DNA from: an uncultured Eubacteriales bacterium
GTDB lineage: Bacteria; Bacillota; Clostridia; Oscillospirales; Acutalibacteraceae
DNA: 64,000 nt
Reading direction: 5' to 3'
NCBI GenBank assembly: GCA_934464585.1
Contig: CAKSJY010000007.1
Span: forward strand, 1 to 64,000
Shown here: positions 8,221 through 16,921 of the stretch, piece after piece
Layout of the letters: each line of letters starts with the position of its first letter
Numbering within the stretch: position 1 is the first letter of the stretch
The notes under the pieces: generated by a model
What the model was told of the DNA's origin: nothing
Database searches by the model: none
Seen by the model: the letters and a program-made list of their open reading frames with translations, nothing else
Translations under genes and position numbers: made by a program

Positions 8221-9915
8221 TTACATAGTTTCGGGAGTAGATATTTTGAACATAGTAAGTACATTAAAGATAGCTGTTTTTACAGCAAGACAAAGATTTA
8301 TTCTTGCATACATCAATTCTTCATCTTCACATTTAACACGACAACTTGAATAAAATTTATGGAATAATGTAGCAAGATCAATTACATATTTAGTCATGTT
8401 GGCCGGGTTATAACTTTTAGCTGAATTTATGATTTCATCTGTGTAAAGAGCAAGATGCATAATTAAATCCTTTTCTTCTTTTGAAGATAGTAGTGCTAAG
8501 TTTAATTCGTCAGAATTTTTGGGAGTTATACCTGATTCTTTCAAATTTCTTAATATACTGCAAATTCTTGCGTGTGCATATTGGACATAGTATACAGGAT
8601 TTTGAGAATCCTGTTTGATAGCGAGATCTAAATCGAAGTCCATTTGAGTATTTGGTTCACGCATATTAAATAAGAATCTTGCAGCATCTACAGGTACTTC
8701 ATCAAGCAAATCAGAAAGCTGAATAGCTTTTCCGGTACGTTTACTCATTTTTACTACTTCGCCATCTTTTACTAATTTAACAAGTTGCATTAAAACAACG
8801 TCAAATTTACTTTCGTCAAGTCCAAGAGCTTTTATTGCTCCCTTCATTCGTGATACATGACCATGGTGGTCAGCTCCCCAAACGTCGACACATCTATCGA
8901 AACCGCGTGTTAAAAACTTGTTTCTGTGATATGCAATATCAGCGGCAAAATATGTTGGAATACCATTTTTTCTAATTAAAACGTCGTCTTTTTCAGCACC
9001 AAATTCAGTAGCCTTGTACCAAGTTGCACCATCAAGCTCATATGTAAGGCCTTTTTGTCTTAATATCTCAATAGTTTCCATGACTTCACCATTTTTATGA
9101 AGATCACTTTCGCAGAACCAATTGTCGTAGAATATGCGATATTTTTCCATATCCTTTTTCATTTTTGCAATGTTTTTTGGTAAAGCGAAATCAACTAAGG
9201 CTTTTCGTCTCTCTTGTTCCGATTTATTCATATATGAGTCACTGTGCACTTCTGCAAACATATGTGCTAATTCTTTAATGTCTTCACCATGGTAACTATC
9301 TTCAGGTAAAACAACATTTTCTTCACCATCAAATATTTGTCTATATCTAACATCAAGAGACAACGCAAATTTTTCGATCTGATTTCCAGCGTCATTTATA
9401 TAAAATTCACGATATGTATCAAATCCGGCAGTCTCTAATACGGAAGCTAGACAGTCTCCTAAAGCTCCTCCACGTGCATTGCCCATATGCATAGGTCCTG
9501 TAGGGTTTGCAGAAACAAATTCTACCATAATTTTTTGATTTTTACCGTAATCAGATTTACCATAATCGGTTCCTAACTTTTCAATGTCTTTTAGTATTTC
9601 TATATAAAAACGTTCTGACAAAAAGAAATTGATAAACCCAGGGCCTGCAGTTTCACACTTTTCAAACATAGATTCCTCAAGATCAATATTATCACAAATA
9701 GCCTGGGCTATTTTTATAGGTGCCATTTTAAAAGACCTTGCAGAAACCATTGCAACGTTAGTTGCAAAGTCCCCATGAGATTTATCTTGTGGCATTTCTA
9801 TAATAAAATTAGGTATAGGTGCTTCCGGCAAAGATTTATTTTCGATTGCTGTATATATGGCTTTATTAATAAGCTCTTTTAAGTTTTTAGTTGTTTGAAG
9901 AACTATTTTCGACAT
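8221..9915 (-). CDS. argS: Arginyl-tRNA synthetase
   Basis: A 564-residue class I aminoacyl-tRNA synthetase that charges tRNA-Arg. The HIGH motif is HMGN at 143-146, within ANPTGPMHMGNARGG, and the KMSKS loop is KMSKR at 389-393. The N-terminal Add-1 tRNA-recognition domain and the C-terminal anticodon-binding helices (NPVYYVQYAHARI to the end) are present, so the gene is full length. It overlaps the end of ywiB by 29 bases, and no later Met codon would keep the N-terminal domain. The pairing with ywiB matches Bacillus subtilis. Confidence 0.96.
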   Translation of the reverse strand: MSKIVLQTTKNLKELINKAIYTAIENKSLPEAPIPNFIIEMPQDKSHGDFATNVAMVSARSFKMAPIKIAQAICDNIDLEESMFEKCETAGPGFINFFLSERFYIEILKDIEKLGTDYGKSDYGKNQKIMVEFVSANPTGPMHMGNARGGALGDCLASVLETAGFDTYREFYINDAGNQIEKFALSLDVRYRQIFDGEENVVLPEDSYHGEDIKELAHMFAEVHSDSYMNKSEQERRKALVDFALPKNIAKMKKDMEKYRIFYDNWFCESDLHKNGEVMETIEILRQKGLTYELDGATWYKATEFGAEKDDVLIRKNGIPTYFAADIAYHRNKFLTRGFDRCVDVWGADHHGHVSRMKGAIKALGLDESKFDVVLMQLVKLVKDGEVVKMSKRTGKAIQLSDLLDEVPVDAARFLFNMREPNTQMDFDLDLAIKQDSQNPVYYVQYAHARICSILRNLKESGITPKNSDELNLALLSSKEEKDLIMHLALYTDEIINSAKSYNPANMTKYVIDLATLFHKFYSSCRVKCEDEELMYARINLCLAVKTAIFNVLTMFKISTPETM

Positions 9916-10351
9916 TTTTGTTATTTAACCCTTTCCTTACTTTTATTGAAATATTATTAATGCTTGACAATCCGGAATTGATATCCAAAGAATAAGAAAT
10001 ATCTAATGTGCCTCCATCATTATTTAACGATGATAAAATACTGGTGGTTGAAACACCAACTATTAGATTGCCAAATTCAGTAGAATAAAGACATTGTTGA
10101 CGCTTGTCCTTTTCGAGGACTAGACGAGCATTTCTTTTTCCGGACTTTATTAAGGTGACTTTTTGTTCACCCTCTACTTTTAATGTTGAAGTGATTTTTT
10201 CGGAGGTGTCGTCATCGTCATATTCATCGTATACTATATAGTATTTATTGTTTTTGTTTGTATATGAACAAGCAGTGGTTAGTGTGATTGTTTCTTCTTG
10301 ATTATCAATAAGTTGAGTGCCTATTATATCTATTAAATATTGTTTTTCCAA
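9887..10351 (-). CDS. ywiB: DUF1934 (YwiB-like) beta-barrel protein
   Basis: A 154-residue small soluble protein of the DUF1934 / YwiB family, whose lipocalin-like beta barrel is known but whose function is not. Sequence features are an early IIGTQ strand, YYIVYDEYDDDDTSE, an alternating strand ARLVLEKDKRQQCLYSTEFG and a Ser/Asn-rich tail. Its place directly before argS is conserved in many Firmicutes, and the 29-base overlap suggests coupled translation. The start is a TTG at 10351, eight bases behind AAAAGGA. The identification relies partly on this position. Confidence 0.75.
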   Translation of the reverse strand: MEKQYLIDIIGTQLIDNQEETITLTTACSYTNKNNKYYIVYDEYDDDDTSEKITSTLKVEGEQKVTLIKSGKRNARLVLEKDKRQQCLYSTEFGNLIVGVSTTSILSSLNNDGGTLDISYSLDINSGLSSINNISIKVRKGLNNKNVENSSSNN

Positions 10352-10366
10352 ATTATCATTCCTTTT

Positions 10367-11179
10367 TTAGAACGCTTCAATATTAATTTTTGAAACATTA
10401 TAATTAACATTAGAACCTAAAAATAACTGTGCAACATTAGAAAATCCTTCGGTTGAATCACTTACATAAAATGAATAAGAGCCTTTTTTACCGGAATTAT
10501 CGAGCAAATTGTTTTCTTTTATATAATTTGCAGAATAAATAGCCGTTTCGCGTCCGGAATCTATTATTTTTATGCTGTTTCCTATTACATTTGATATAGC
10601 TTCTCTTATGATAGGGTAGTGTGTACAGCCGAGGATTAAAGTATCGATACCCCTTTCTACTATTTCTGAAAGATAGCGTTTAATTGTCAAATTTAAAATT
10701 GGATCATTATGGTCAATAAAACCATTTTCAACTAACGGAACAAATAGGGGACAATCCTTTTCGAAAATTTCTATATCTTTGTTTATTTTGAGGATTTCTT
10801 TACGATAAGAACCGCTTTTAATAGTAGCCGTAGTACCTATTACACCAATTTTACCATTAACAGTTGCGTTAACAGCAGAGATAGCTGTCGGTGCTACTAC
10901 TCCTGTAAATAAAACAGGCAGACTACTTTTAAGTTCTGTTGCAACAGAACTAACCGTTCCGCAAGCGGCGATAATCATTTTTACATTATGGTGCATTAAA
11001 AAAGCAGCGTCTTGAAATGCATACTTGGTAATGGTTTCCTGACTACGGTTACCATATGGGACTCGTCCGGTATCACCAAAATATATAATATCTTCATTTG
11101 GTAATACTCTAATAAGCTCTTTTACTGCAGTAAGGCCTCCCAGGCCTGAATCAAAAACTCCGATAGCCTGTTTAGTCAT
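10367..11179 (-). CDS. murI: Glutamate racemase
   Basis: A 270-residue cofactor-independent racemase making D-glutamate for peptidoglycan. The Asp/Ser pair is at residues 10-11 (GVFDSGLGGL), and the two catalytic cysteines are Cys73 (AACGTVSS) and Cys185 (LGCTHYP). The usual ACNTA motif around the first cysteine has Gly instead of Asn and V-S-S after the Thr. PYGNRS and the overall length are normal. It lies in ddl-murI-ywiB-argS, overlapping ddl by eight bases, and has a good ribosome binding site (AAAGGAAAG). With ddl it supplies both D-amino-acid building blocks of the cell wall. Confidence 0.93.
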   Translation of the reverse strand: MTKQAIGVFDSGLGGLTAVKELIRVLPNEDIIYFGDTGRVPYGNRSQETITKYAFQDAAFLMHHNVKMIIAACGTVSSVATELKSSLPVLFTGVVAPTAISAVNATVNGKIGVIGTTATIKSGSYRKEILKINKDIEIFEKDCPLFVPLVENGFIDHNDPILNLTIKRYLSEIVERGIDTLILGCTHYPIIREAISNVIGNSIKIIDSGRETAIYSANYIKENNLLDNSGKKGSYSFYVSDSTEGFSNVAQLFLGSNVNYNVSKINIEAF

Positions 11180-12245
11180 TTATACACTCTTTCCTTTCGA
11201 GTGCAAGTGTGATTAATCTTTCGATAAGCTCAGATATACAAATTCCACTTTTATCCATTAACATCGGATACATACTTATATCTGTAAATCCAGGGAGGGT
11301 GTTGATTTCATTAAGAAGTACTCTGCCGCTAGATTCTTCAACAAAAAAGTCAATTCTCGATAAACCGCTACAACCTAAAGCATGGTAGGCTTTTTTAGCT
11401 ACATTTTGTATTTCAAGCATGGTTTCGCTGTTTATCCTTGCAGGGATAAACAATTCAGTTGAATTGTTTACATATTTTGAATTATAGTCATAAAATTCAT
11501 CTTTAGTGCTTATTTCACCAACAATAGATGCAATTAGCTCGTCATTTCCTAAAACAGCACATTCGACTTCTTTTCCGACAATAGCTTCCTCAACAAGTAT
11601 TCTGTTGTCTTCTTTTAAAGCAGTCTTAATACATTCAACTAGTTCTTGGCGGTTAGATGCCTTTCCAACGCCAACAGAAGAGCCTGCGTTTGATGGTTTA
11701 ACAAACACAGGATAACTATTAATTGCATTTTCTACTTTAAGAATACATTCATCTGGGTTTGACTTGAATTGATAAGAATTAAACCAAGCGAATTTTGCTT
11801 GATCAATATTGTTGTAGTCGAACAAGATATTAGTTGTAATTTTATCCATGCATGATGCTGAAGAAAGGGTATTACATCCAACATATGGTATACAAGCAAG
11901 TTCTAAGAGACCTTGTATTGTTCCGTCCTCACCATTTTTTCCATGAAGTACGGGAATAACAGCATCTAATTTAATTATATTATTTCCTGTTATAATGCCA
12001 CCTATAGTAGGATCAGGGGATATGTATGCCGGTTGTTTATTATCCGAAAATTCCCAACTGCCATCAAAAATATTTTTAGTATCTCCAGTATATAAAAACC
12101 ATTGACCTTGTTTAGTTATTCCTATTGTATATATATTATATTTTTCATTAGAAATATTATTTATAATACAAGTAGCTGATCTTCTTGAAACCTCATGTTC
12201 AGAAGATTTACCACCGAAAATAATAGCAACATTTTTCTTTAACAC
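11172..12245 (-). CDS. ddl: D-alanine--D-alanine ligase
   Basis: A 357-residue ATP-grasp ligase that joins two D-alanines for the muramyl pentapeptide. Seen in order are IFGGKSSEHEVSRRSA, HGKNGEDGTIQGLLEL, the ATP-binding PVFVKPSNAGSSVGV, EAIVGKEVECAVL, the omega-loop FYDYNSKYVNNSTE, and the metal-binding NEINTLPGFT near the C-terminus. The YDYNSKY loop is the D-Ala-D-Ala type rather than the vancomycin-resistance D-lactate type. A GTG at 12245 is chosen as start because AGAGGGTG lies six bases before it; the GTG at 12254 sits inside that ribosome binding site. Confidence 0.94.
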   Translation of the reverse strand: MLKKNVAIIFGGKSSEHEVSRRSATCIINNISNEKYNIYTIGITKQGQWFLYTGDTKNIFDGSWEFSDNKQPAYISPDPTIGGIITGNNIIKLDAVIPVLHGKNGEDGTIQGLLELACIPYVGCNTLSSASCMDKITTNILFDYNNIDQAKFAWFNSYQFKSNPDECILKVENAINSYPVFVKPSNAGSSVGVGKASNRQELVECIKTALKEDNRILVEEAIVGKEVECAVLGNDELIASIVGEISTKDEFYDYNSKYVNNSTELFIPARINSETMLEIQNVAKKAYHALGCSGLSRIDFFVEESSGRVLLNEINTLPGFTDISMYPMLMDKSGICISELIERLITLALERKECIND

Positions 12246-12365
12246 AGAATTCACCCTCTAAAAAAATATAATTCCATGATAACATATATATAATAATTTA
12301 GCAAATAAAATTCCTTGTTTTATGCTGGGTATCAATTAAAGGATATTATATTTTTTAATCCGATA

Positions 12366-12404
12366 AATACTAAAGGGAACCTGAATATGGTTCCCTTTAG
12401 TATT
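12366..12404 (-). terminator. Hairpin terminator after the Asn-rich microprotein gene
   Basis: A perfect 16-bp stem (12366-12381 with 12389-12404) has a seven-base loop. It is placed to end the small minus-strand gene at 12452 and to separate it from ddl. The T-run is poor on both strands, so it may serve partly as an RNA 3' stabiliser. Confidence 0.6.
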
Positions 12405-12451
12405 TATAACTACAATAATTTTATTATTTTAACATAGAGGCTACACGGTGA

Positions 12452-12586
12452 TTAATCCTCAAAATTGTTATTGTTATTATTATTTTTGCAGTTGTTGTTT
12501 TTCTTGTTGTTAAATTGGCTGTTGTTATTGTTGTTTTTTTGGTTATTGAATTGATTGTTCTTTTTGTTTGAAGATTGGTTTTCCAT
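12452..12586 (-). CDS. 44-residue Asn-rich microprotein
   Basis: I read a 44-codon gene starting at ATG 12586, seven bases behind a near-perfect CAGGAGGTGA ribosome binding site, and ending at TAA 12452. It begins MENQSSNKKNNQFNN; 23 of 44 residues are Asn and most of the rest are Lys, Gln and Ser. There is a single Cys at residue 33 and an acidic FED end. A perfect-stem hairpin follows, and a TATAAT box and a large inverted repeat precede it. I do not recognise a family. Small, hydrophilic, Asn-rich proteins occur in clostridia, sometimes linked to sporulation, but nothing here proves that. A longer overlapping frame (12424-12621) is rejected because it ignores the ribosome binding site. Confidence 0.65.
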   Translation of the reverse strand: MENQSSNKKNNQFNNQKNNNNNSQFNNKKNNNCKNNNNNNNFED

Positions 12587-12608
12587 TGTATCACCTCCTG
12601 CATTAATA

Positions 12609-12651
12609 TATCGATATTCAAGAAAGCGTTTCTTGCTTATCGATAATTATA
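12609..12651 (-). promoter_or_regulatory. -10 element and 37-bp inverted repeat before the Asn-rich gene
   Basis: TATAAT lies at 12646-12651 on the minus strand. Directly after it is an inverted repeat of 17-base arms (12609-12625 and 12629-12645) with two mismatched positions and a GCG centre. No good -35 box is seen, which suggests an activator or an alternative sigma factor. The repeat spans the expected transcription start, so it could be an operator or a 5' mRNA hairpin. Confidence 0.5.
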
Positions 12652-12731
12652 TTATTATCTCTTTTGCACTTTTTATTCTGGAAGATTTTTAATATTTGTA
12701 AATTTCAATTTCAAGTGTATTTTAGCGTATC

Positions 12732-12760
12732 TTGATAAGGCATTGGAATTATAGTATAAT
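12732..12760 (+). promoter_or_regulatory. Sigma-A promoter of the aminotransferase gene
   Basis: TTGATA (12732-12737) and TATAAT (12755-12760) are 17 bases apart, about 43 bases before the start codon. The short leader has no room for a T-box. Confidence 0.75.
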
Positions 12761-12802
12761 CTAATTTATATGTATTTATTGTGCGGAAGAGGAGAAACAC
12801 TT

Positions 12803-13873
12803 ATGAATGACATTAAGATAATGAAAAATAATAATCCTAAAGAGAAATCAGATAAGTATAAATCTGAAGGTTTTGGAAAAATTTTTACAGATCATATGTT
12901 TTTGGCGAACTATAATGAACAAAATGGTTGGCATAATCCTATGATAGTCCCTTATGCTATGTTAACGCTAAGTCCTGCATCGCTTTGTTTTCAGTATGCT
13001 CAAGAAGCTTTTGACGATTTGAAGGCATATAGATCAATAGATAATTCAATATTATTATTTAGACCGGCTGATGTGGTAAGAGGATTTAATAATTCCTTAG
13101 AAAAATTGTGCATACCCAAAATTGATGAAAGCTTTTTAATAGAGGCGATAAAAGAACTTGTAAATTTAGATAAGGATTGGATAGGCAGAGAAAAAGGTGA
13201 TGCCTTATATATAAGACCATTTGTGATTGCAACGGAGGCTTCTTTGGAGTTTAGATCTTCAAGTGAATTTACTCTTTGCGTTGTATGTTCTCCTGTTGAA
13301 TCAAATGTAGGAGCTATGAAGAATCCTATAAAGATAAAAGCTGAGGGCAGAATCACAGGTTGCGTAAATGGATCTTTAGGAGATACAAAATCCGGTGCAA
13401 GTTATGCAATGCTTTTAAAAGCCAAAAATCTTGCTTTTAATGAAGGGTTTAAAGGTGTTTTATGGCTTGATAGTATAGATAGGAAATTTATTGAATCTAT
13501 TAGTGGAATGAATGCGTTTTTTGTTATAGACAACGATATAATAACTCCAGAACTTTATGGTTCTGCAGTATCCGGTATAACTAGAGACTCTGTAATAGAT
13601 ATGCTTAAAGGTTGGGGATATAACGTTTCAGAAAGAAGGATATCTCTTAATGAAGTAGAAAGAGCATATATGGAAGGCCGCCTAAAAGAGGTATTTGCAA
13701 CTAACACAAGATTTAATGTTTTGCCGGTTGGTGCTATTTGTGTAGGGTCTAGAGAATTAAGTATTAATGAAAGTCAAACAGGTAAGATAGCTCGTAGAGT
13801 ATATAATAATCTTACGTTGATACAGTGTGGCGATATGAGAGATAACATGAAATGGATGTCAAAAGTTTTATAA
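12803..13873 (+). CDS. ilvE: Branched-chain amino acid aminotransferase
   Basis: A 356-residue fold-type IV PLP enzyme of the eukaryote-like/Bacillus IlvE group. It interconverts Leu, Ile and Val with their keto acids, using glutamate or 2-oxoglutarate. The PLP lysine lies in LGDTKSGASYAMLLKAK. Other family features are FQYAQEAFDDLKAYR, LYIRPFVIATE, GVLWLDS, SGMNAFFVIDNDIITPEL and the closing TNTRFNVLPVGAI. The ATG at 12803 follows AAGAGGAG by eight bases; an upstream start at 12770 has no ribosome binding site. It is a single-gene transcription unit with its own promoter, so regulation by amino-acid supply would have to act at promoter level. Confidence 0.9.
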   Translation: MNDIKIMKNNNPKEKSDKYKSEGFGKIFTDHMFLANYNEQNGWHNPMIVPYAMLTLSPASLCFQYAQEAFDDLKAYRSIDNSILLFRPADVVRGFNNSLEKLCIPKIDESFLIEAIKELVNLDKDWIGREKGDALYIRPFVIATEASLEFRSSSEFTLCVVCSPVESNVGAMKNPIKIKAEGRITGCVNGSLGDTKSGASYAMLLKAKNLAFNEGFKGVLWLDSIDRKFIESISGMNAFFVIDNDIITPELYGSAVSGITRDSVIDMLKGWGYNVSERRISLNEVERAYMEGRLKEVFATNTRFNVLPVGAICVGSRELSINESQTGKIARRVYNNLTLIQCGDMRDNMKWMSKVL

Positions 13874-13929
13874 TGAGGTTTGGCATATTATCGAAAAATG
13901 TATTCAATTTACAAAGATAAAAATTTTTC

Positions 13930-13958
13930 TTGCTTTTTTCAGCAAGTTAAGATATAAT
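13930..13958 (+). promoter_or_regulatory. Promoter of tRNA-Ser
   Basis: TTGCTT (13930-13935) and TATAAT (13953-13958) are 17 bases apart and lie 38 bases before the mature tRNA 5' end. Confidence 0.7.
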
Positions 13959-13996
13959 AATATCTGTTGCGAATAATATTGAATTATTCGCTAAAT

Positions 13997-14089
13997 GGAG
14001 AGATGTCCGAGATGGCCGAAGGAGCACGATTGGAAATCGTGTAAACCATTAAAGTGGTTTCTGGGGTTCGAATCCCCATCTCTCCGCCA
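13997..14089 (+). tRNA. tRNA-Ser (anticodon GGA)
   Basis: A 93-base class II tRNA. The acceptor stem is GGAGAGA (13997-14003) with TCTCTCC, then discriminator G and an encoded CCA (14087-14089). The anticodon stem CACGA/TCGTG holds the loop TTGGAAA, with anticodon GGA at 14032-14034, reading UCC and UCU. A long variable arm (AACCATTAAAGTGGTTT) and the T-loop GGTTCGAATCC confirm the serine class. It stands alone with its own promoter and terminator. Confidence 0.97.
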
Positions 14090-14096
14090 TATATAG

Positions 14097-14136
14097 AGAT
14101 CCCAACCGTGATTATCACAGTTGGGATCTAATTTTT
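14097..14136 (+). terminator. Terminator of tRNA-Ser
   Basis: A 14-bp stem with one mismatch (14097-14110 with 14116-14129, loop ATTAT) is followed by AATTTTTTATT. It also overlaps the region just past the end of the convergent ribF gene. Confidence 0.85.
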
Positions 14137-14141
14137 TATTA

Positions 14142-15056
14142 TTATAGTTTATTATAAATATTTCTTGCAGTTTGGGCGTCGTGTAATATAGCCGTTTTTA
14201 AGCCATCTAATGATGAAAATTTCTTTTCTTCTCTTAAATATTTGATGAGTTCTATCTTTACATTTATATCGTATAAATCCTGTCCGTTATAATCCGGCAA
14301 CCAAGTTTCAATATTTGGGAAATTTCCGCCAACAGTAGGCCGTGTTCCTATATTTGTAATGCCAAAGTAATTTTTTTCGTTAATAATTACATTTGAAAGA
14401 TATACGCCGAATTTAGGAATTATTAATCCTTTTTCAAAGGTTTGATTAATTGTTGGAACTGAAATTGTTCGTCCTATTTTTTGTCCATTTTGTACAGGGC
14501 CCTCGATAAAGAATGGCCTACCGAGCATGTTTTTAACGTCCTCTAATTTGGCATCTTTTATACATTTTCTTATTCTTGTTGAGCTTATAGGACTTCCATT
14601 ATACAAGATTGGATCCGATATATTAACTTCAATATTTCTTTTTAAGCAGAGCGTTTTTAAATCCTCAGCATCTGCTTTTCCACCATATCCAAAATGATAA
14701 TTGAATCCACAAAATACTTTTTTAGCCTTAAGTGTAGAACAAAGAATATTGTCGACAAATTCATTTGGTGTCATATGTGATACTGAACCAAATTTTACTT
14801 GATAGAGCATTTTGACACCGAGATTTTTAAGTAGTTTATTTTTAGAAGATTGGGTTATCAACTCATCCACTTGTTTACATTTTTTATTTGAATTGTATGT
14901 GTCCATAAATGTAAATATAGTAGGGATAAGAGTGTGATTTGAATTATTAATCATGTTTGATATAACTGATAGGTGACCTAAATGTATGCCATCAAATAAG
15001 CCGAGAGCAACGGATGTATTGTATAAGGAATCTTCAATTTGATTTTTAATTATCAT
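14142..15056 (-). CDS. ribF: Bifunctional riboflavin kinase / FMN adenylyltransferase
   Basis: A 304-residue enzyme that makes FMN and FAD from riboflavin. The N-terminal nucleotidyltransferase domain has LGLFDGIHLGHL (residues about 18-29) and the SSTRIRKCI signature. The C-terminal kinase domain has GQKIGRTISVPTINQ, where GRxLGFPTxN is usual, then KFGVYLSN and GITNIGTRPTV. It is the last gene of the nusA-infB operon, after truB, an order common in Firmicutes. No FMN riboswitch is visible, as expected for an internal operon gene. Confidence 0.92.
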   Translation of the reverse strand: MIIKNQIEDSLYNTSVALGLFDGIHLGHLSVISNMINNSNHTLIPTIFTFMDTYNSNKKCKQVDELITQSSKNKLLKNLGVKMLYQVKFGSVSHMTPNEFVDNILCSTLKAKKVFCGFNYHFGYGGKADAEDLKTLCLKRNIEVNISDPILYNGSPISSTRIRKCIKDAKLEDVKNMLGRPFFIEGPVQNGQKIGRTISVPTINQTFEKGLIIPKFGVYLSNVIINEKNYFGITNIGTRPTVGGNFPNIETWLPDYNGQDLYDINVKIELIKYLREEKKFSSLDGLKTAILHDAQTARNIYNKL

Positions 15057-15074
15057 TTAAGTACCAACCTTTAA

Positions 15075-15965
15075 TCAAAAATTCTTAAGTATTTTCATTT
15101 CGTTATCTTTCATAGATACTATTCCTAATCCTAAAAAATTAGATTCGTTATTATATACTCTTATTTTTTCATTGTCCGAAATATTACCTTTAAGTTTAAG
15201 GCGATTTAGGTATAAGGCTCCACCATTTTTGAATCTTATCGACTGGGCAGGGGAGAGATAAGCAGAAATGTATTCTTTAAATAAATTTTCAACTGACAAT
15301 AAATGATTACATAAACTTTCTCCAAGATTTTTTGCCTTTTCAAGTGAAATTGCATCACATAAATTGAATCCACATGCTGATGTACGCCTTAATTCTGTCA
15401 TAACAGCAAAATTTCCGAGTGCTTTTCCTAAGTCCTCACATAAAGTTCGTACATAAGTACCGGTAGAACAAGAAACGGTAAATGAACCCTCATTTAATTC
15501 TGGATTAAATTTACAAAGCTCAATTTTGCTAATATTGATAGGTCTGGGCTTACGTTCTATTTCAATACCTTGTCTAGCTAAATCATAGAGCCTTTGGCCA
15601 TTATGCTTTAAGGCAGAGTACATAGGTGGAATTTGTAATATATCACCCTGAAATTTTTTTAGTGCGTTTACAATATCATACTCAGATACATTAACAGTTG
15701 AGGTTGCTAATACTTTACCGGTTATATCCTGTGTATCTGTTTGGATACCAAGCTTAAAAGAAGCCAAATATTCTTTGTTTGTATTCGGTAAAAGTGATTG
15801 AGCCTTTGTAGCATTACCAATTAAGATTGGTAAAACACCGGTAGCCATAGGGTCAAGGGTACCGGTATGACCAATTTTTTTTGTGTGGCAAATTTTCCGC
15901 ATTATAGCTACAACATCGAATGATGTAAAATCTTTAGGTTTATCTATAACTATAATTCCATTCAT
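15075..15965 (-). CDS. truB: tRNA pseudouridine(55) synthase
   Basis: TruB converts U55 in the T-loop of tRNAs to pseudouridine. The 296-residue protein starts with the family block GIIVIDKPKDFTSFDVVA and carries the catalytic Asp in GHTGTLDPMATGVLP (about residue 38). SCSTGTYVRTLCEDLG and the LRRTSACGF motif follow, then a PUA-like C-terminal region. Its start codon is one base past the nrnA stop, so translation is coupled. It belongs to the nusA-infB operon, next to rbfA and nrnA, as in Bacillus. Confidence 0.95.
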   Translation of the reverse strand: MNGIIVIDKPKDFTSFDVVAIMRKICHTKKIGHTGTLDPMATGVLPILIGNATKAQSLLPNTNKEYLASFKLGIQTDTQDITGKVLATSTVNVSEYDIVNALKKFQGDILQIPPMYSALKHNGQRLYDLARQGIEIERKPRPINISKIELCKFNPELNEGSFTVSCSTGTYVRTLCEDLGKALGNFAVMTELRRTSACGFNLCDAISLEKAKNLGESLCNHLLSVENLFKEYISAYLSPAQSIRFKNGGALYLNRLKLKGNISDNEKIRVYNNESNFLGLGIVSMKDNEMKILKNF

Positions 15966-15967
15966 GT

Positions 15968-16921
15968 TTATAAGTTTTCCATTTCAGTTTTTATTGCCTG
16001 CAATATTTGATTTTTAGCCTTTTCTATTCCACCTTTGACCGTGCATCCTGCTGCTGCTTTATGGCCTCCGCCACCTAGGTGCATACATATTTTTGAGGCA
16101 TCAAGTTTTTCGTCGGTTCTAACAGAAATCTTAAATACACCGTCTTCTTTTTCTCTTAAAGTTACACCTACCAAGACACCTTCAATTTTTCTTGGAATAG
16201 AAGCAAACCCTTCAAGATCACCTTCATCCTTTACTGAGGATTCGAGTAACATTTTATTTGTAATTGAAATAACAGCACATTTAGATTCAAAATAATATTC
16301 TATAGAATTATAAACTAATTTTTCTAGCTCTATTCTGTGCTTTGATTTTGTATCAAACATTATTTTGTTTATAAGATAGTGATCGGCACCTAATTCAATC
16401 ATTCTTGCGGCTATTTTATGAGTTTCAGGAGTTACATTAGCATATTTAAAACAACCTGTATCAGTAGATATACCTGTATATAATGCATTAGCAATGTCCT
16501 TATCGATAGATACATACATTGCATTTATTAATGAATATATAATTTCTGCTGTTGATGCAGCCGTTGGATCTATATAAGAGGTTTGAGCAAACGGTGTTGT
16601 TTCAATATGGTGGTCAATTTTTAAGTTTATTTTATCTTTATATTCACTTAAATTGTTACCTAAAAGTGTGGTATTGGCAACGTCAACGCTTATAATATAT
16701 TCCGGCATAAAATCTTGGTTAATAATTCCGTTAAATAAAAAATTATATTTTTGAGGAATTTCATTATTATTTAAGACTTTTGCCATTTTCCCAGTTTTTT
16801 GTAATGCTTTACATAGGGCACACGCAGACCCCAATGTATCTCCATCGGGGTACTGGTGAGTTAATATGCAAAAGCAATCTTTTTCTTTTAACTTTGTTGC
16901 AATATCCGTTAAGCTAGTCAT
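15968..16921 (-). CDS. nrnA: DHH-family oligoribonuclease / pAp phosphatase
   Basis: A 317-residue NrnA-type phosphoesterase that degrades nano-RNAs, and in some species pAp. The DHH domain shows THQYPDGDTLGSACAL (motif I), ISVDVAN (motif II), KIDHHIETT (DHH motif III) and GISTDTGCFKYAN. The DHHA1 domain ends with GGGGHKAAAGC. The ATG at 16921 overlaps the rbfA stop in an ATGACTAG arrangement, typical of coupling, and gives the normal family N-terminus; another in-frame ATG at 16933 sits too close to AAAGGA. It lies between rbfA and truB, as in many Firmicutes. Confidence 0.92.
   Translation of the reverse strand: MTSLTDIATKLKEKDCFCILTHQYPDGDTLGSACALCKALQKTGKMAKVLNNNEIPQKYNFLFNGIINQDFMPEYIISVDVANTTLLGNNLSEYKDKINLKIDHHIETTPFAQTSYIDPTAASTAEIIYSLINAMYVSIDKDIANALYTGISTDTGCFKYANVTPETHKIAARMIELGADHYLINKIMFDTKSKHRIELEKLVYNSIEYYFESKCAVISITNKMLLESSVKDEGDLEGFASIPRKIEGVLVGVTLREKEDGVFKISVRTDEKLDASKICMHLGGGGHKAAAGCTVKGGIEKAKNQILQAIKTEMENL

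Noticed and set aside
12424..12621. A 65-codon minus-strand frame covering the Asn-rich gene
   Set aside because: Its start lies upstream of the strong ribosome binding site, which is spaced for another frame (ATG at 12586); its Thr/Ile-rich product is the frame-shifted shadow of Asn codons.
12619..12635. CcpA cre site in the inverted repeat before the Asn-rich gene
   Set aside because: The CAAGAAAGCGTTTCTTG core has a GCG centre but does not match the TGNAA-type half sites, and the symmetry extends far beyond a cre.
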